Below are positions 9,585 to 18,363 of a stretch of 64,000 bases of DNA, in pieces. A model generated the notes under the pieces. That model was given only the letters and a program-made list of their open reading frames with translations. It did not search any database and was not told the origin of the DNA. The DNA is from JADLCB01 sp964398315 (lineage in GTDB: Bacteria; Planctomycetota; Phycisphaerae; Tepidisphaerales; Tepidisphaeraceae): positions 62,001-126,000 of the forward strand of contig CAYNMV010000003.1 in NCBI GenBank assembly GCA_964398315.1. Direction: 5' to 3'. Made by a program: the position numbers and the translations under genes. How positions within the stretch are numbered: position 1 is the stretch's first letter; each line of letters opens with the position of its first letter.

Positions 9585-10363
9585 ATAGCACTTCTATACT
9601 GCGATTGCCGGTCAGAGCACGGGGCTTCACACTGGTGGAGCTGCTGGTCGTCATCGGAATCATCGCGCTTCTCATCGCGATTCTCTTGCCTGCACTGAAC
9701 AAGGCCCGCGAGCACGCCTACCTGGTACAGTGTTCAAGCCAGTTGCGGGAGATCAGCGTAGGCATCCGCCTGTACGCCAATGACAACCAGAATCGCTGGC
9801 CCTTTTTTGCCTTCCAGGTGGATACGGGCAATCCATACGCCGGGGAGATCTCGACCCATCGCCTGTACTGGAAGGAGTACGGCTTCAATGGGCCGGTCGC
9901 CCTTGGACAGATTCTGCCCTACCTGGGCCAGTCCCCATCGCCCTATGCGGATCCTGATTTCGGAGCCAAGCGGATATTCGTCTGCCCGAAGGAACCGCTC
10001 TTCCGCGGGAGCGTCCTGTCCAACTGGGAGCTGGTGAATACCAACGCATCGATCTGGGGCAGTTATGTCCTTCGCGGGATCAACTCGCCTCCCGCCCGCA
10101 GCGCGTGGCCGAAACCGCCCGCGGAGAAGTCGTGGCCGATGGGTCACAAGCTCTCATCCCTGTACCCGGGATGGTCCCTTGTGTCCTGTGATCTGGGCAC
10201 CGGTGCTGCCAAGCGCGCGCACCACGGGAAACGGTACCCCGTCCTGTACGTGGATGGCCATGTCAAGGTCAATCCCGTGCCGGCGGTCTATGCGGCGGGG
10301 GTACCCATCAGTTCCAACAATGGCACGCACTGGCATTTCTGGGATTGGTTCGATGCGCAGTAA
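9581..10363 (+). CDS. Prepilin-like protein with N-terminal methylation motif and H-X9-DG end
   Basis: A 260-residue pseudopilin-like protein of the type expanded in Planctomycetota. The prepilin peptidase site is RG|FTLVELLVVIGIIALL (Gly15, Phe16, with Glu20 at the +5 position), followed by a membrane helix. Near the C-terminus the segment beginning HGKRYPVLYVDGH is the H-X9-DG motif of the DUF1559-type group. The start at 9581 overlaps the stop of the LacI-type gene and removes an 18-codon upstream extension that would push the signal inside. The role is unknown; such proteins probably assemble at the envelope by a type II secretion or pilus-like system. Confidence 0.85.
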   Translation: MNSTSILRLPVRARGFTLVELLVVIGIIALLIAILLPALNKAREHAYLVQCSSQLREISVGIRLYANDNQNRWPFFAFQVDTGNPYAGEISTHRLYWKEYGFNGPVALGQILPYLGQSPSPYADPDFGAKRIFVCPKEPLFRGSVLSNWELVNTNASIWGSYVLRGINSPPARSAWPKPPAEKSWPMGHKLSSLYPGWSLVSCDLGTGAAKRAHHGKRYPVLYVDGHVKVNPVPAVYAAGVPISSNNGTHWHFWDWFDAQ

Positions 10364-10525
10364 TGGAGCGAAACGCTGCTGGTGCTGGTCTTGCGGAGCA
10401 AGGCATTGCCTCGCCCCCGGATCAGTAAGCCAGCTCGAAGGAGGGCAGAATGAGTGGGTAACACAACGGTCAGAACGTTTCGATCGCGGTTCAATACATC
10501 GTCACATCTGTTTTAAGGAGATGGC

Positions 10526-11494
10526 ATGAGCAGGAAGACTTTCATGGCTATGGCCCTCGCGGCCACGGCGAGCGTGGGAATGGTTCAGAGTGTGCAGGCT
10601 GCTGGCGCATGGCTGGCGGGCACGAACCAGACTAGTGCGACACCCTCAACCTATATCTGGTCTGAAACGGGTACAGGTTCGGGTGTCTGGAACATCGGTC
10701 AGCTTCCAAATACGAGTCATCAGGTTGAAATTCTGCGAACGGCTGCGCCGTCCACCTGGTACTTCACGGAAGATGTCCATATTGGCGATCTGTATGTCGT
10801 CCGGCACCCTGCAACGCTGATTGCCAACGAGGACGTGACCGTCCGAATGAACTACTATTTGACGGCGCAAAAGGGCCCGAATACGTCTGCGGGGCCATCC
10901 GCGAACGAGGGTGGTGACCTGACGCTCAGCGGTCCAGGGGTCTTTAAGGTGCAGACGATCGCCGGCGTCTGGGGCACCACCCAGGCCGATTCCGGAGCGT
11001 GGTCGAACTCATCGGGCACCGTCAACACGCCGCCAAGCAAGCTCACCCTTGACGGCGGCACACTGCAGACGGGTGTGCTGTCGGTCGGGCACGTGGAGGC
11101 CTCGGTTGTGTTCCGCAACGGCGGCATCATCGAGTCGCACACCGTCGCCACCATTAACGGCACGATGCTGGTGGAGCTGGATGAGTCCTACTTCAGCATC
11201 GCACCGCTCCAGGCCAACGAGCTGATCTTTGGTGACAGCAGCCAGCTCAATCTGACCTTCGCCGCAGACTTTGTGCCCAGTGTCGGCGACAGCTTCAACG
11301 TGCTGGATTTCGAATCGCTGACCGGCAGCCCGACGCTGAGCCTGCCGGCCCTGGCGCCCGACCTGATGTGGGATACGGATGCGTTCCAGACGCAGGGTGT
11401 CGTCCGCGTGGTTGCGGTACCGGAACCGGCTGCCTTGGGGCTCTCGGTGCTGGGTCTTGCGGCGCTGGCCCGCCGGCGTCGTACAGTGGCGTGA
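10526..11494 (+). CDS. PEP-CTERM surface protein
   Basis: A 322-residue exported protein. It has a signal peptide (MALAATASVGMVQSVQA) and a C-terminal sorting tail: the VPEP motif, a hydrophobic stretch (ALGLSVLGLAALA) and an RRRR cluster. This is the PEP-CTERM signal processed by exosortase. The body is beta-rich (DLTLSGPGVFKVQT, KLTLDGGTLQTGVLSV), like autotransporter-type repeats. TAAGGAG lies 6 nt before the ATG. It is homologous to the next gene (11727), which lacks the tail. No exosortase gene is in the window. A likely role is a cell-surface or matrix protein produced with the sugar-use genes. Confidence 0.88.
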   Translation: MSRKTFMAMALAATASVGMVQSVQAAGAWLAGTNQTSATPSTYIWSETGTGSGVWNIGQLPNTSHQVEILRTAAPSTWYFTEDVHIGDLYVVRHPATLIANEDVTVRMNYYLTAQKGPNTSAGPSANEGGDLTLSGPGVFKVQTIAGVWGTTQADSGAWSNSSGTVNTPPSKLTLDGGTLQTGVLSVGHVEASVVFRNGGIIESHTVATINGTMLVELDESYFSIAPLQANELIFGDSSQLNLTFAADFVPSVGDSFNVLDFESLTGSPTLSLPALAPDLMWDTDAFQTQGVVRVVAVPEPAALGLSVLGLAALARRRRTVA

Positions 11495-11500
11495 GCCTTT

Positions 11501-11532
11501 GCGCAAGCCACGCGTAACTGCGTGGCTTGCGC
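11501..11532 (+). terminator. Hairpin terminator after the PEP-CTERM gene
   Basis: A perfect 12-bp stem (GCGCAAGCCACG at 11501-11512 and its complement at 11521-11532) with an 8-nt loop starts 6 nt after the stop codon. There is only a weak T-run after it, so it may attenuate rather than fully stop transcription into the next genes. Confidence 0.6.
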
Positions 11533-11726
11533 TTCCGCAATCTTGACCTCGCTGATCACTCCGGGCCGGGTGCGCGCACCAGGTATCAGTTGTTTGCTCG
11601 TGCGTTGCATAACAGGTTGCAGTGCGGAGTCCATCCGGAGTCATCGGGTAGTCCGAATCCCATCGGAATGCCCGGGGTCAAGGGAGTCAACCGCAGGTTG
11701 ATCGAGTACGAACAGGAGATGCGATC

Positions 11727-12563
11727 ATGATCAGGACAAGGTGTGTGGCACTGGCGGCCATGGCGAGTCTGGCAATCGGGCAGACGGTGCAGGCCGCAGT
11801 CATGTGGCTCAAGGACCAGAAAGAAACAACCCCATCCACTTATGTCTGGTCCGAAACCGCTGACCTCTGGCATCTGTCGCGGGTTCCCGGGAGGAACGAC
11901 CAGGCCGAGATCCGCCGGGAGAATGCCCCGTCAACCTGGAAGTTTACCGAGAACACCGAAGTCGGCAGCGTGTACGCCGAACGACAGCCCGTGACGCTGG
12001 AAGTGGCCACCGACAAGACCGTTCGGATCCACTACCAACTGGCGGCCCAGTGGGGGCCGAAAGCGGATCATGATCGCGCTGGTGATCTGACGTTAAGCGG
12101 CAAGGGAAAGTTTGTGGTGCAGACCACGAGCCGATCCCAGGCATGGGGCGCCACGCTGGTCGACAAGACCGGCAGCCGTCTGACCGTGGATGGCGCGATG
12201 CTGGAGACCGGCACGCTGTCGGTTACCAACGCCGCCAACCAGGTGCAGATTCGCAATGGCGCGTACGTCCATGTGAAGGATACCGCCACCATTGACGGCA
12301 CGTTGGCGGTCCAACTGTCGCCCGACTATTACCTCAGCGCACCGCTGCAGGGGAAGACGCTGGTCTTCGGCGAAGGCAGCCAGCTCAAGCTCACCCTGGC
12401 CGATGGGTTTGTGCCGGCTGACAACGCGAGTTTCAAGGTGCTGGAGTTCACCTCGATCAAGGGCGTGCCGGAGTTGTCCCTGCCGGCTTTGCCGGCGAAA
12501 CAGGCCTGGGACACCAGCGACTTCGAGACGCGCGGCATCATCCGCGTGAAGGCCACGCCCTAG
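11727..12563 (+). CDS. Paralogue of the PEP-CTERM protein without the sorting tail
   Basis: A 278-residue exported protein with a signal peptide (VALAAMASLAIGQTVQA). It resembles the preceding gene product along its whole length: STYVWSET against STYIWSET, APSTWKFTENTEVGSVYAE against APSTWYFTEDVHIGDLYVV, and GDLTLSGKGKFVVQT against GDLTLSGPGVFKVQT. It stops (VKATP, then TAG) exactly where its sister continues into VPEP and the membrane tail, so it would be released rather than anchored. AGGAG precedes the ATG. Molecular function is unknown; a beta-rich surface or extracellular protein is likely. Confidence 0.82.
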   Translation: MIRTRCVALAAMASLAIGQTVQAAVMWLKDQKETTPSTYVWSETADLWHLSRVPGRNDQAEIRRENAPSTWKFTENTEVGSVYAERQPVTLEVATDKTVRIHYQLAAQWGPKADHDRAGDLTLSGKGKFVVQTTSRSQAWGATLVDKTGSRLTVDGAMLETGTLSVTNAANQVQIRNGAYVHVKDTATIDGTLAVQLSPDYYLSAPLQGKTLVFGEGSQLKLTLADGFVPADNASFKVLEFTSIKGVPELSLPALPAKQAWDTSDFETRGIIRVKATP

Positions 12564-12596
12564 CCGGCGGCAACAGCTCTCAAGCAGCAATTCGAC

Positions 12597-14624
12597 ATGC
12601 GACAACAAAGCAACATGTTCGGAATCAAGCTGGCAGGCATGCTATTGCGAATCGGGGTGTGTTCGCTGATTGGCCTTGGGATGGCGTCTTCCGCGATGGC
12701 CCAGGCTGCGCAGACGCAGCCGGCGGATCAGAAGGCGGTTGGTCCTGGCCGGGCGGTCCGCTTTGTGGATCGCAATGGCATCATGACGCTGATGGGGCCG
12801 GGCATCCATCCCCGGATCGTGATCTCGCGTACCGCAACCGAGAGTGAGAAGTACGCGGCCGAGGAGCTTCAGACGTACCTGCGGAAGATCACGCCCGAGC
12901 CGTGCTCGATCGAGACCGACAACGATCCTGCGGCCGGGACGCTGCGTTCGCCCCTGATCGTGCTGGGGTATCACCCGCTGAATGCCGACCTGAATCCCGA
13001 CGACCTGGCGCTCGAGGAGTCGATCGTCAGCGTCGAGCAGCACCGGATTCGGATCGTCGGCGGCAAGGAGCCGTCGGTTACATCGCCGGACGGCAAGACC
13101 CATGTGCGTGATCGGGGCACGCTGTATGGCGTGTATCACCTGCTCGATGAGCTGGGCGTCCGGTGGTATCGGCCCGATCCCTGGGGTGAGCATGTGCCGA
13201 AGATGGAGTCGGTGCAGCTTCCGATGGGCGATCGCTTCTACAAGCCGGGATACAAGTATCGTGACAGCACGGGCATCTACCGCTGGTTCAAGGATCAGAC
13301 GCCCGAGCAGGCGGAGATGGCCCGGATGTGGGCGGTCCGCAACCTGCTGAACACCAACATTTCAGCCAACGAGCCCAAGCATGGTGGTGTCTATTACTTC
13401 CGCTCCCACCACAACTATCCAAACCTGCTTGGGGTGGGCAAGTATTACAAGGAGCATCCCGAGTACTTCGCTCTTGTGAACGGCGAACGCAGCAAGTGGG
13501 GCCAGTTGTGCCTGAGCAACCCCGAGGTGCAGGAGATCCTGGCCCAGGCCGCGATCGAAGAAGCCAGGAAGTATCCGCAGGCGGAGACGGTCTCCCTGTC
13601 GCCGACCGATGGGACCCTGTGGTGCGAGTGCGAGGGGTGCCGCGCGATGGATGACCCGGAGCTGATCGCCCCCAACGGCGGGGAGGAGCGGCTGGGCAAG
13701 GTGTCGATGAGCAATCGCGTCACCGTTGTTCACAACATGATCGCCAAGCGTGTGAGCGAGGCGGTTCCGGGTAAGAAGGTGGCGTGGTATGCCTACCTGG
13801 CGACCAGCGAAGTTCCGACGCGGATTACGGAGCTGGAGCCGAACATTGTCATCATGCCCACGTCGATGGCTGCGGCCTATGGGGATTACTCGGCGCTGCT
13901 GAATGATCCCAACTCCCGCGGGAACCGGCGTTTCCTGGGGATCCTGCAGGGTTGGAGCCGAATGGCCCCGATGGTGACGCGCGAATACTGGTCGGGCGGC
14001 TGCTGGTACGGGCCGATTCCCATGCTGACGGTATTGAAGGATCGCCTGACCGAGTATCGCAAGTACCGGGTGGAGGGCGTGATCAACGAGTCTCACCCGA
14101 GCTGGGGGCCGCAGACGGACCTGCACTACTTCCTTGCCCGGCTGATGTGGAACCCGGACCTGGACCTGGATGCGGAGCTGGAGGAGTTCTGCCGGAACTA
14201 CTACGGTCCGGCAGCCGATCCGATGCTTCGGTATCACCGGCTGCTGGAGAAGGCATCGCTGGAGGGTCCGCCGTGGTTCTTCCTGGGGCGGCTGATCACG
14301 CGTCTGTATGACAACGATGAGCTGATTGCGCAGATGGGCGTGTTGATCAAGGAAGCGCAGGAGCTTGCCGCCGACAAGGAGCCGTTCAATCGCGCTGTGG
14401 AAGGCGCCTGGGCGGGTTACGAGGTGGCCCGGCTGTACAACAAGGCCGCCAACCTGAAGCGTGAGAAGAAGATCGATGAGGCCAAGGAGGTGTGGAAGCA
14501 GTTGGGTCAGTTCATCACCTCCGACCCCGGCGGGATCTTCGATGCCGGCCCGGTGATGTTCCCCATACATTGGCGGACTATGAGTGAAGAAGTGGGCCTG
14601 CCCCCCGAAATGAACTGGCAGTAA
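12597..14624 (+). CDS. DUF4838 domain secreted protein, copy 1
   Basis: A 675-residue exported protein. After a signal peptide ending near SSAMAQA, residues ~60-120 (RIVISRTATESEKYAAEEL) resemble the small alpha/beta domain found before the barrel in alpha-glucuronidases and hexosaminidases. The central part is DUF4838, including LSPTDGTLWCECEGCRAMDD, where three clustered cysteines recall the CxCxxC pattern of this family. The C-terminal ~200 residues are helical. Glycan binding or hydrolysis is likely but no catalytic residue can be assigned. Its core is identical in DNA to the next gene, yet the signal peptide and last 20 residues differ. It starts 33 nt after the preceding stop, suggesting one operon. 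Confidence 0.85.
   Translation: MRQQSNMFGIKLAGMLLRIGVCSLIGLGMASSAMAQAAQTQPADQKAVGPGRAVRFVDRNGIMTLMGPGIHPRIVISRTATESEKYAAEELQTYLRKITPEPCSIETDNDPAAGTLRSPLIVLGYHPLNADLNPDDLALEESIVSVEQHRIRIVGGKEPSVTSPDGKTHVRDRGTLYGVYHLLDELGVRWYRPDPWGEHVPKMESVQLPMGDRFYKPGYKYRDSTGIYRWFKDQTPEQAEMARMWAVRNLLNTNISANEPKHGGVYYFRSHHNYPNLLGVGKYYKEHPEYFALVNGERSKWGQLCLSNPEVQEILAQAAIEEARKYPQAETVSLSPTDGTLWCECEGCRAMDDPELIAPNGGEERLGKVSMSNRVTVVHNMIAKRVSEAVPGKKVAWYAYLATSEVPTRITELEPNIVIMPTSMAAAYGDYSALLNDPNSRGNRRFLGILQGWSRMAPMVTREYWSGGCWYGPIPMLTVLKDRLTEYRKYRVEGVINESHPSWGPQTDLHYFLARLMWNPDLDLDAELEEFCRNYYGPAADPMLRYHRLLEKASLEGPPWFFLGRLITRLYDNDELIAQMGVLIKEAQELAADKEPFNRAVEGAWAGYEVARLYNKAANLKREKKIDEAKEVWKQLGQFITSDPGGIFDAGPVMFPIHWRTMSEEVGLPPEMNWQ
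12722..14562 (+). repeat. Large direct repeat, copy 1 (1,841 bp)
   Basis: The stretch from 12722 to 14562 recurs at 14820-16660 with an offset of exactly 2,098 bp. I found no mismatch in the blocks compared, and open frames on both strands and several phases translate identically. The repeat covers the mature part of both DUF4838 genes but not their signal peptides or last 20 codons. Confidence 0.9.
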
Positions 14625-14733
14625 TGCAATGCGTCTGAAGTTGAGGTGGTTTGCGCTGCCGCACAACTCGCAAACCCGGAATATGTCATCCCCAGCTTGT
14701 GGATTTGTGACCCACTCTGTCGCGAGGCACAGT

Positions 14734-16722
14734 ATGTTCAATAGCACCTGTTTCGTTCGAACCTGTTTACTGGCGCTCACATGCGTCATGGTCATGAGTC
14801 ATGCGGCTCCGGCAGCAGAGGCGGATCAGAAGGCGGTTGGTCCTGGCCGGGCGGTCCGCTTTGTGGATCGCAATGGCATCATGACGCTGATGGGGCCGGG
14901 CATCCATCCCCGGATCGTGATCTCGCGTACCGCAACCGAGAGTGAGAAGTACGCGGCCGAGGAGCTTCAGACGTACCTGCGGAAGATCACGCCCGAGCCG
15001 TGCTCGATCGAGACCGACAACGATCCTGCGGCCGGGACGCTGCGTTCGCCCCTGATCGTGCTGGGGTATCACCCGCTGAATGCCGACCTGAATCCCGACG
15101 ACCTGGCGCTCGAGGAGTCGATCGTCAGCGTCGAGCAGCACCGGATTCGGATCGTCGGCGGCAAGGAGCCGTCGGTTACATCGCCGGACGGCAAGACCCA
15201 TGTGCGTGATCGGGGCACGCTGTATGGCGTGTATCACCTGCTCGATGAGCTGGGCGTCCGGTGGTATCGGCCCGATCCCTGGGGTGAGCATGTGCCGAAG
15301 ATGGAGTCGGTGCAGCTTCCGATGGGCGATCGCTTCTACAAGCCGGGATACAAGTATCGTGACAGCACGGGCATCTACCGCTGGTTCAAGGATCAGACGC
15401 CCGAGCAGGCGGAGATGGCCCGGATGTGGGCGGTCCGCAACCTGCTGAACACCAACATTTCAGCCAACGAGCCCAAGCATGGTGGTGTCTATTACTTCCG
15501 CTCCCACCACAACTATCCAAACCTGCTTGGGGTGGGCAAGTATTACAAGGAGCATCCCGAGTACTTCGCTCTTGTGAACGGCGAACGCAGCAAGTGGGGC
15601 CAGTTGTGCCTGAGCAACCCCGAGGTGCAGGAGATCCTGGCCCAGGCCGCGATCGAAGAAGCCAGGAAGTATCCGCAGGCGGAGACGGTCTCCCTGTCGC
15701 CGACCGATGGGACCCTGTGGTGCGAGTGCGAGGGGTGCCGCGCGATGGATGACCCGGAGCTGATCGCCCCCAACGGCGGGGAGGAGCGGCTGGGCAAGGT
15801 GTCGATGAGCAATCGCGTCACCGTTGTTCACAACATGATCGCCAAGCGTGTGAGCGAGGCGGTTCCGGGTAAGAAGGTGGCGTGGTATGCCTACCTGGCG
15901 ACCAGCGAAGTTCCGACGCGGATTACGGAGCTGGAGCCGAACATTGTCATCATGCCCACGTCGATGGCTGCGGCCTATGGGGATTACTCGGCGCTGCTGA
16001 ATGATCCCAACTCCCGCGGGAACCGGCGTTTCCTGGGGATCCTGCAGGGTTGGAGCCGAATGGCCCCGATGGTGACGCGCGAATACTGGTCGGGCGGCTG
16101 CTGGTACGGGCCGATTCCCATGCTGACGGTATTGAAGGATCGCCTGACCGAGTATCGCAAGTACCGGGTGGAGGGCGTGATCAACGAGTCTCACCCGAGC
16201 TGGGGGCCGCAGACGGACCTGCACTACTTCCTTGCCCGGCTGATGTGGAACCCGGACCTGGACCTGGATGCGGAGCTGGAGGAGTTCTGCCGGAACTACT
16301 ACGGTCCGGCAGCCGATCCGATGCTTCGGTATCACCGGCTGCTGGAGAAGGCATCGCTGGAGGGTCCGCCGTGGTTCTTCCTGGGGCGGCTGATCACGCG
16401 TCTGTATGACAACGATGAGCTGATTGCGCAGATGGGCGTGTTGATCAAGGAAGCGCAGGAGCTTGCCGCCGACAAGGAGCCGTTCAATCGCGCTGTGGAA
16501 GGCGCCTGGGCGGGTTACGAGGTGGCCCGGCTGTACAACAAGGCCGCCAACCTGAAGCGTGAGAAGAAGATCGATGAGGCCAAGGAGGTGTGGAAGCAGT
16601 TGGGTCAGTTCATCACCTCCGACCCCGGCGGGATCTTCGATGCCGGCCCGGTGATGTTCCGCGTGCACTGGCAGACCATGAGCCAGCAGGTAGGCCTGCC
16701 TTCGGAGATTACCTGGCAGTGA
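14734..16722 (+). CDS. DUF4838 domain secreted protein, copy 2
   Basis: A second DUF4838 protein (662 residues from this start) with the same mature core as the gene before it, including the LWCECEGCRAMDD cluster. I chose ATG 14734 because it gives a normal signal peptide (CFVRTCLLALTCVMVMSHAAPAAE) and GCGAGG lies just upstream. The frame is open back to 14629, directly after the first gene's stop, but that extension looks non-coding. The tail (RVHWQTMSQQVGLPSEITWQ) is related to, yet distinct from, that of copy 1 (PIHWRTMSEEVGLPPEMNWQ). Two genes differing only in export signal and tail suggest gene conversion. A hairpin terminator follows. Confidence 0.85.
   Translation: MFNSTCFVRTCLLALTCVMVMSHAAPAAEADQKAVGPGRAVRFVDRNGIMTLMGPGIHPRIVISRTATESEKYAAEELQTYLRKITPEPCSIETDNDPAAGTLRSPLIVLGYHPLNADLNPDDLALEESIVSVEQHRIRIVGGKEPSVTSPDGKTHVRDRGTLYGVYHLLDELGVRWYRPDPWGEHVPKMESVQLPMGDRFYKPGYKYRDSTGIYRWFKDQTPEQAEMARMWAVRNLLNTNISANEPKHGGVYYFRSHHNYPNLLGVGKYYKEHPEYFALVNGERSKWGQLCLSNPEVQEILAQAAIEEARKYPQAETVSLSPTDGTLWCECEGCRAMDDPELIAPNGGEERLGKVSMSNRVTVVHNMIAKRVSEAVPGKKVAWYAYLATSEVPTRITELEPNIVIMPTSMAAAYGDYSALLNDPNSRGNRRFLGILQGWSRMAPMVTREYWSGGCWYGPIPMLTVLKDRLTEYRKYRVEGVINESHPSWGPQTDLHYFLARLMWNPDLDLDAELEEFCRNYYGPAADPMLRYHRLLEKASLEGPPWFFLGRLITRLYDNDELIAQMGVLIKEAQELAADKEPFNRAVEGAWAGYEVARLYNKAANLKREKKIDEAKEVWKQLGQFITSDPGGIFDAGPVMFRVHWQTMSQQVGLPSEITWQ
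14820..16660 (+). repeat. Large direct repeat, copy 2 (1,841 bp)
   Basis: Second copy of the 12722-14562 repeat. The copies are separated by 257 bp that carry the end of gene 1 and the signal-peptide region of gene 2. Flanking sequence is related at the 3' side (about two thirds of bases match over the last 60 bp) but different at the 5' side. Confidence 0.9.
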
Positions 16723-16731
16723 TGATGTAAC

Positions 16732-16794
16732 GGCAGGGCCAACAGCGGCAATCGGTGCCGAAGGCGCACAGGTTGTCCGCTGTTGGCCCCTGCC
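16732..16794 (+). terminator. Long hairpin, probable terminator after DUF4838 copy 2
   Basis: GGCAGGGCCAACAGCGG at 16732-16748 pairs with CCGCTGTTGGCCCCTGCC at 16777-16794, with one bulged base and a 28-nt loop. It begins 9 nt after the stop codon. No T-run follows, so it could be a terminator or a 3' stabilising structure. Confidence 0.6.
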
Positions 16795-16972
16795 TGCAGG
16801 CCTCGCATGACTGGCAGGTGGCCAGCCTGCCTGGCTGGCGATCGAAGCCTGCTATGTCATCAAAGTGCCAGGACCGTTACCTGCCACGCGTCGAGGTTCT
16901 CCCTGCGGCAGGAAGCGCACCGCTATATCCGAAGCAAACGGAAAACGCGGTATACGCAGGAGGAGGTACCGC
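16795..16972. other. Spacer before the oxidoreductase gene
   Basis: Part of a 343-bp gap between stop 16722 and start 17066. Apart from the hairpin at its left and the short Cys-containing frame at 16973-17047, I see no recognisable element. TATACG near 16951 is a weak -10 candidate. Confidence 0.4.
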
Positions 16973-17047
16973 ATGCGCATTCCTGCATGCTCCGCCGTCG
17001 CCTGCTGGTGTGGTGCCGGGTACGGAACTGGCCGTGAACGTGGATAA
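16973..17047 (+). CDS. Possible 24-aa Cys-containing leader peptide
   Basis: A short frame starting at ATG 16973 and ending at TAA 17045-17047 encodes a 24-residue peptide with cysteines at positions 6, 11 and 13 and an Arg-rich end. It is preceded by GGAGGAGG, the strongest ribosome-binding sequence in this part of the window. The oxidoreductase gene 18 nt downstream has no clear ribosome site, so its translation may be coupled to this frame. Chance occurrence cannot be excluded. Confidence 0.35.
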   Translation: MRIPACSAVACWCGAGYGTGRERG

Positions 17048-17065
17048 GGGCCTTACGAGTCCAAT

Positions 17066-18298
17066 ATGCGTACAAAGACAATAGCGATTATCGGCGCAGG
17101 CGCGCGTGGGCGCATGTTCGCCCAATTGATCGAGGGGAGCCATCCCAGGGCGCGCGTTGTGGCGGTGGCGGAGCCACGGGATGACTACCGAAACGACGTA
17201 GCGGCGGCGAACGGCATTCCACCCGAGCGCGTCTTTCGCTGCTGGAAGGAATTTGTGGCCCAACCCCGCATGTGCGATGCGGTCGTGATCGCGACGATGG
17301 ATCATGATCATGTCCAGCCCGCGCTGCGCTGCATGGATCTCGGGTATGACATCCTGCTCGAGAAGCCAATGGCCGTGACGCTGGAGGATTGCCGTGCGAT
17401 TGAAGCCAAGCAGCGGGAGAAGGGTTGCATTTTCGGTGTCTGCCATTCGCTCCGCTACGCCAAGGGGTTCCGCAAGGTGAAGGAGCTGCTGGACGCCGGT
17501 GCGATCGGCCGCATCATTTCAGTGAACCTGACAGAACAGGTGAGCTGGTGGCACCAGGCCCACAGCTTTGTCCGTGGAAACTGGAGCAACTCCGGGCGTT
17601 CCACCTTCATGCTGATGGCAAAGAGCTGCCATGACATCGACTACCTTCACTACCTGGTCGGTGTTCCGTGCAGGAAGGTCAGTTCTTTCGGAGCCCTGAC
17701 CTACTTCCGGCGTGAGCACGCGCCGGCCGGTTCGGGCGAGCGCTGTATTGATTGTGCGGTGGAGTCCACGTGCCACTACTCCGCCATCAAGCATTACGTG
17801 GACTGCGATCGTGAGGCATGGCCCGCCAACGTGGTCAGCTTCGATCACTCACGCAATGCTCACCTGGAGGCGATCCGTACCGGCCCGTATGGGCGCTGCG
17901 TGTGGAAGTGCGATAACGATGTCGTCGACCACCAGACGGTGAACCTTCTGTTCGAGGAGGACATTACCGCCGTCTTCACGATGACCGCGTTTACGCAGGA
18001 AAATGGTCGCTCGCTTCGCGTCCATGGCACGCTGGGCGAGCTGTACTTCGACGAATCTTCGATCGTTATCCGAACGTTTGCCGACAACAATACGCATCGG
18101 ATCGAGATTGGTGCCGAAGCGGGAAGCCACGGTGGCGGCGATCGGCGAATCATCAATGAATGGATCGCGGCACTCCACACCCGCGACGATGCCTGTCTGG
18201 TGGCCAATGCCCAGGAGTCGCTCAGGACACATAGCGTAGTCTTCGCGGCCGAGCGCTCCCGCCGTGAAGGCAGGGTGATTGATCTGGCCGACTTCTGA
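17066..18298 (+). CDS. Gfo/Idh/MocA-family oxidoreductase
   Basis: A 410-residue NAD(P)-dependent sugar dehydrogenase-type protein. The Rossmann motif is IAIIGAGARGRMFAQ (7-21), and the family's EKP signature is in LLEKPMAVTLEDC (about 98-110). The C-terminal domain carries the HDIDYLHYL segment, in the place of the usual substrate-site histidine/aspartate, and a cysteine group CIDCAVESTCHYSA (about 230-245) found in a subset of this family, perhaps binding metal. There is no export signal, so it is cytoplasmic. It probably oxidises or epimerises the sugar taken up by the ABC importer encoded downstream; the substrate cannot be told from sequence. Confidence 0.9.
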   Translation: MRTKTIAIIGAGARGRMFAQLIEGSHPRARVVAVAEPRDDYRNDVAAANGIPPERVFRCWKEFVAQPRMCDAVVIATMDHDHVQPALRCMDLGYDILLEKPMAVTLEDCRAIEAKQREKGCIFGVCHSLRYAKGFRKVKELLDAGAIGRIISVNLTEQVSWWHQAHSFVRGNWSNSGRSTFMLMAKSCHDIDYLHYLVGVPCRKVSSFGALTYFRREHAPAGSGERCIDCAVESTCHYSAIKHYVDCDREAWPANVVSFDHSRNAHLEAIRTGPYGRCVWKCDNDVVDHQTVNLLFEEDITAVFTMTAFTQENGRSLRVHGTLGELYFDESSIVIRTFADNNTHRIEIGAEAGSHGGGDRRIINEWIAALHTRDDACLVANAQESLRTHSVVFAAERSRREGRVIDLADF

Positions 18299-18363
18299 GG
18301 GCAAGGGGATGGCGTTGATTGGGCTGGCTAGGGCGTGGGAACCCTTTAACGAGAGAATCGATA

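Noticed and set aside
13362..14795. A 477-codon minus-strand frame opposite DUF4838 copy 1 (and its equivalent in copy 2)
   Set aside because: It mirrors the real gene; its presence in both copies only reflects the DNA repeat.
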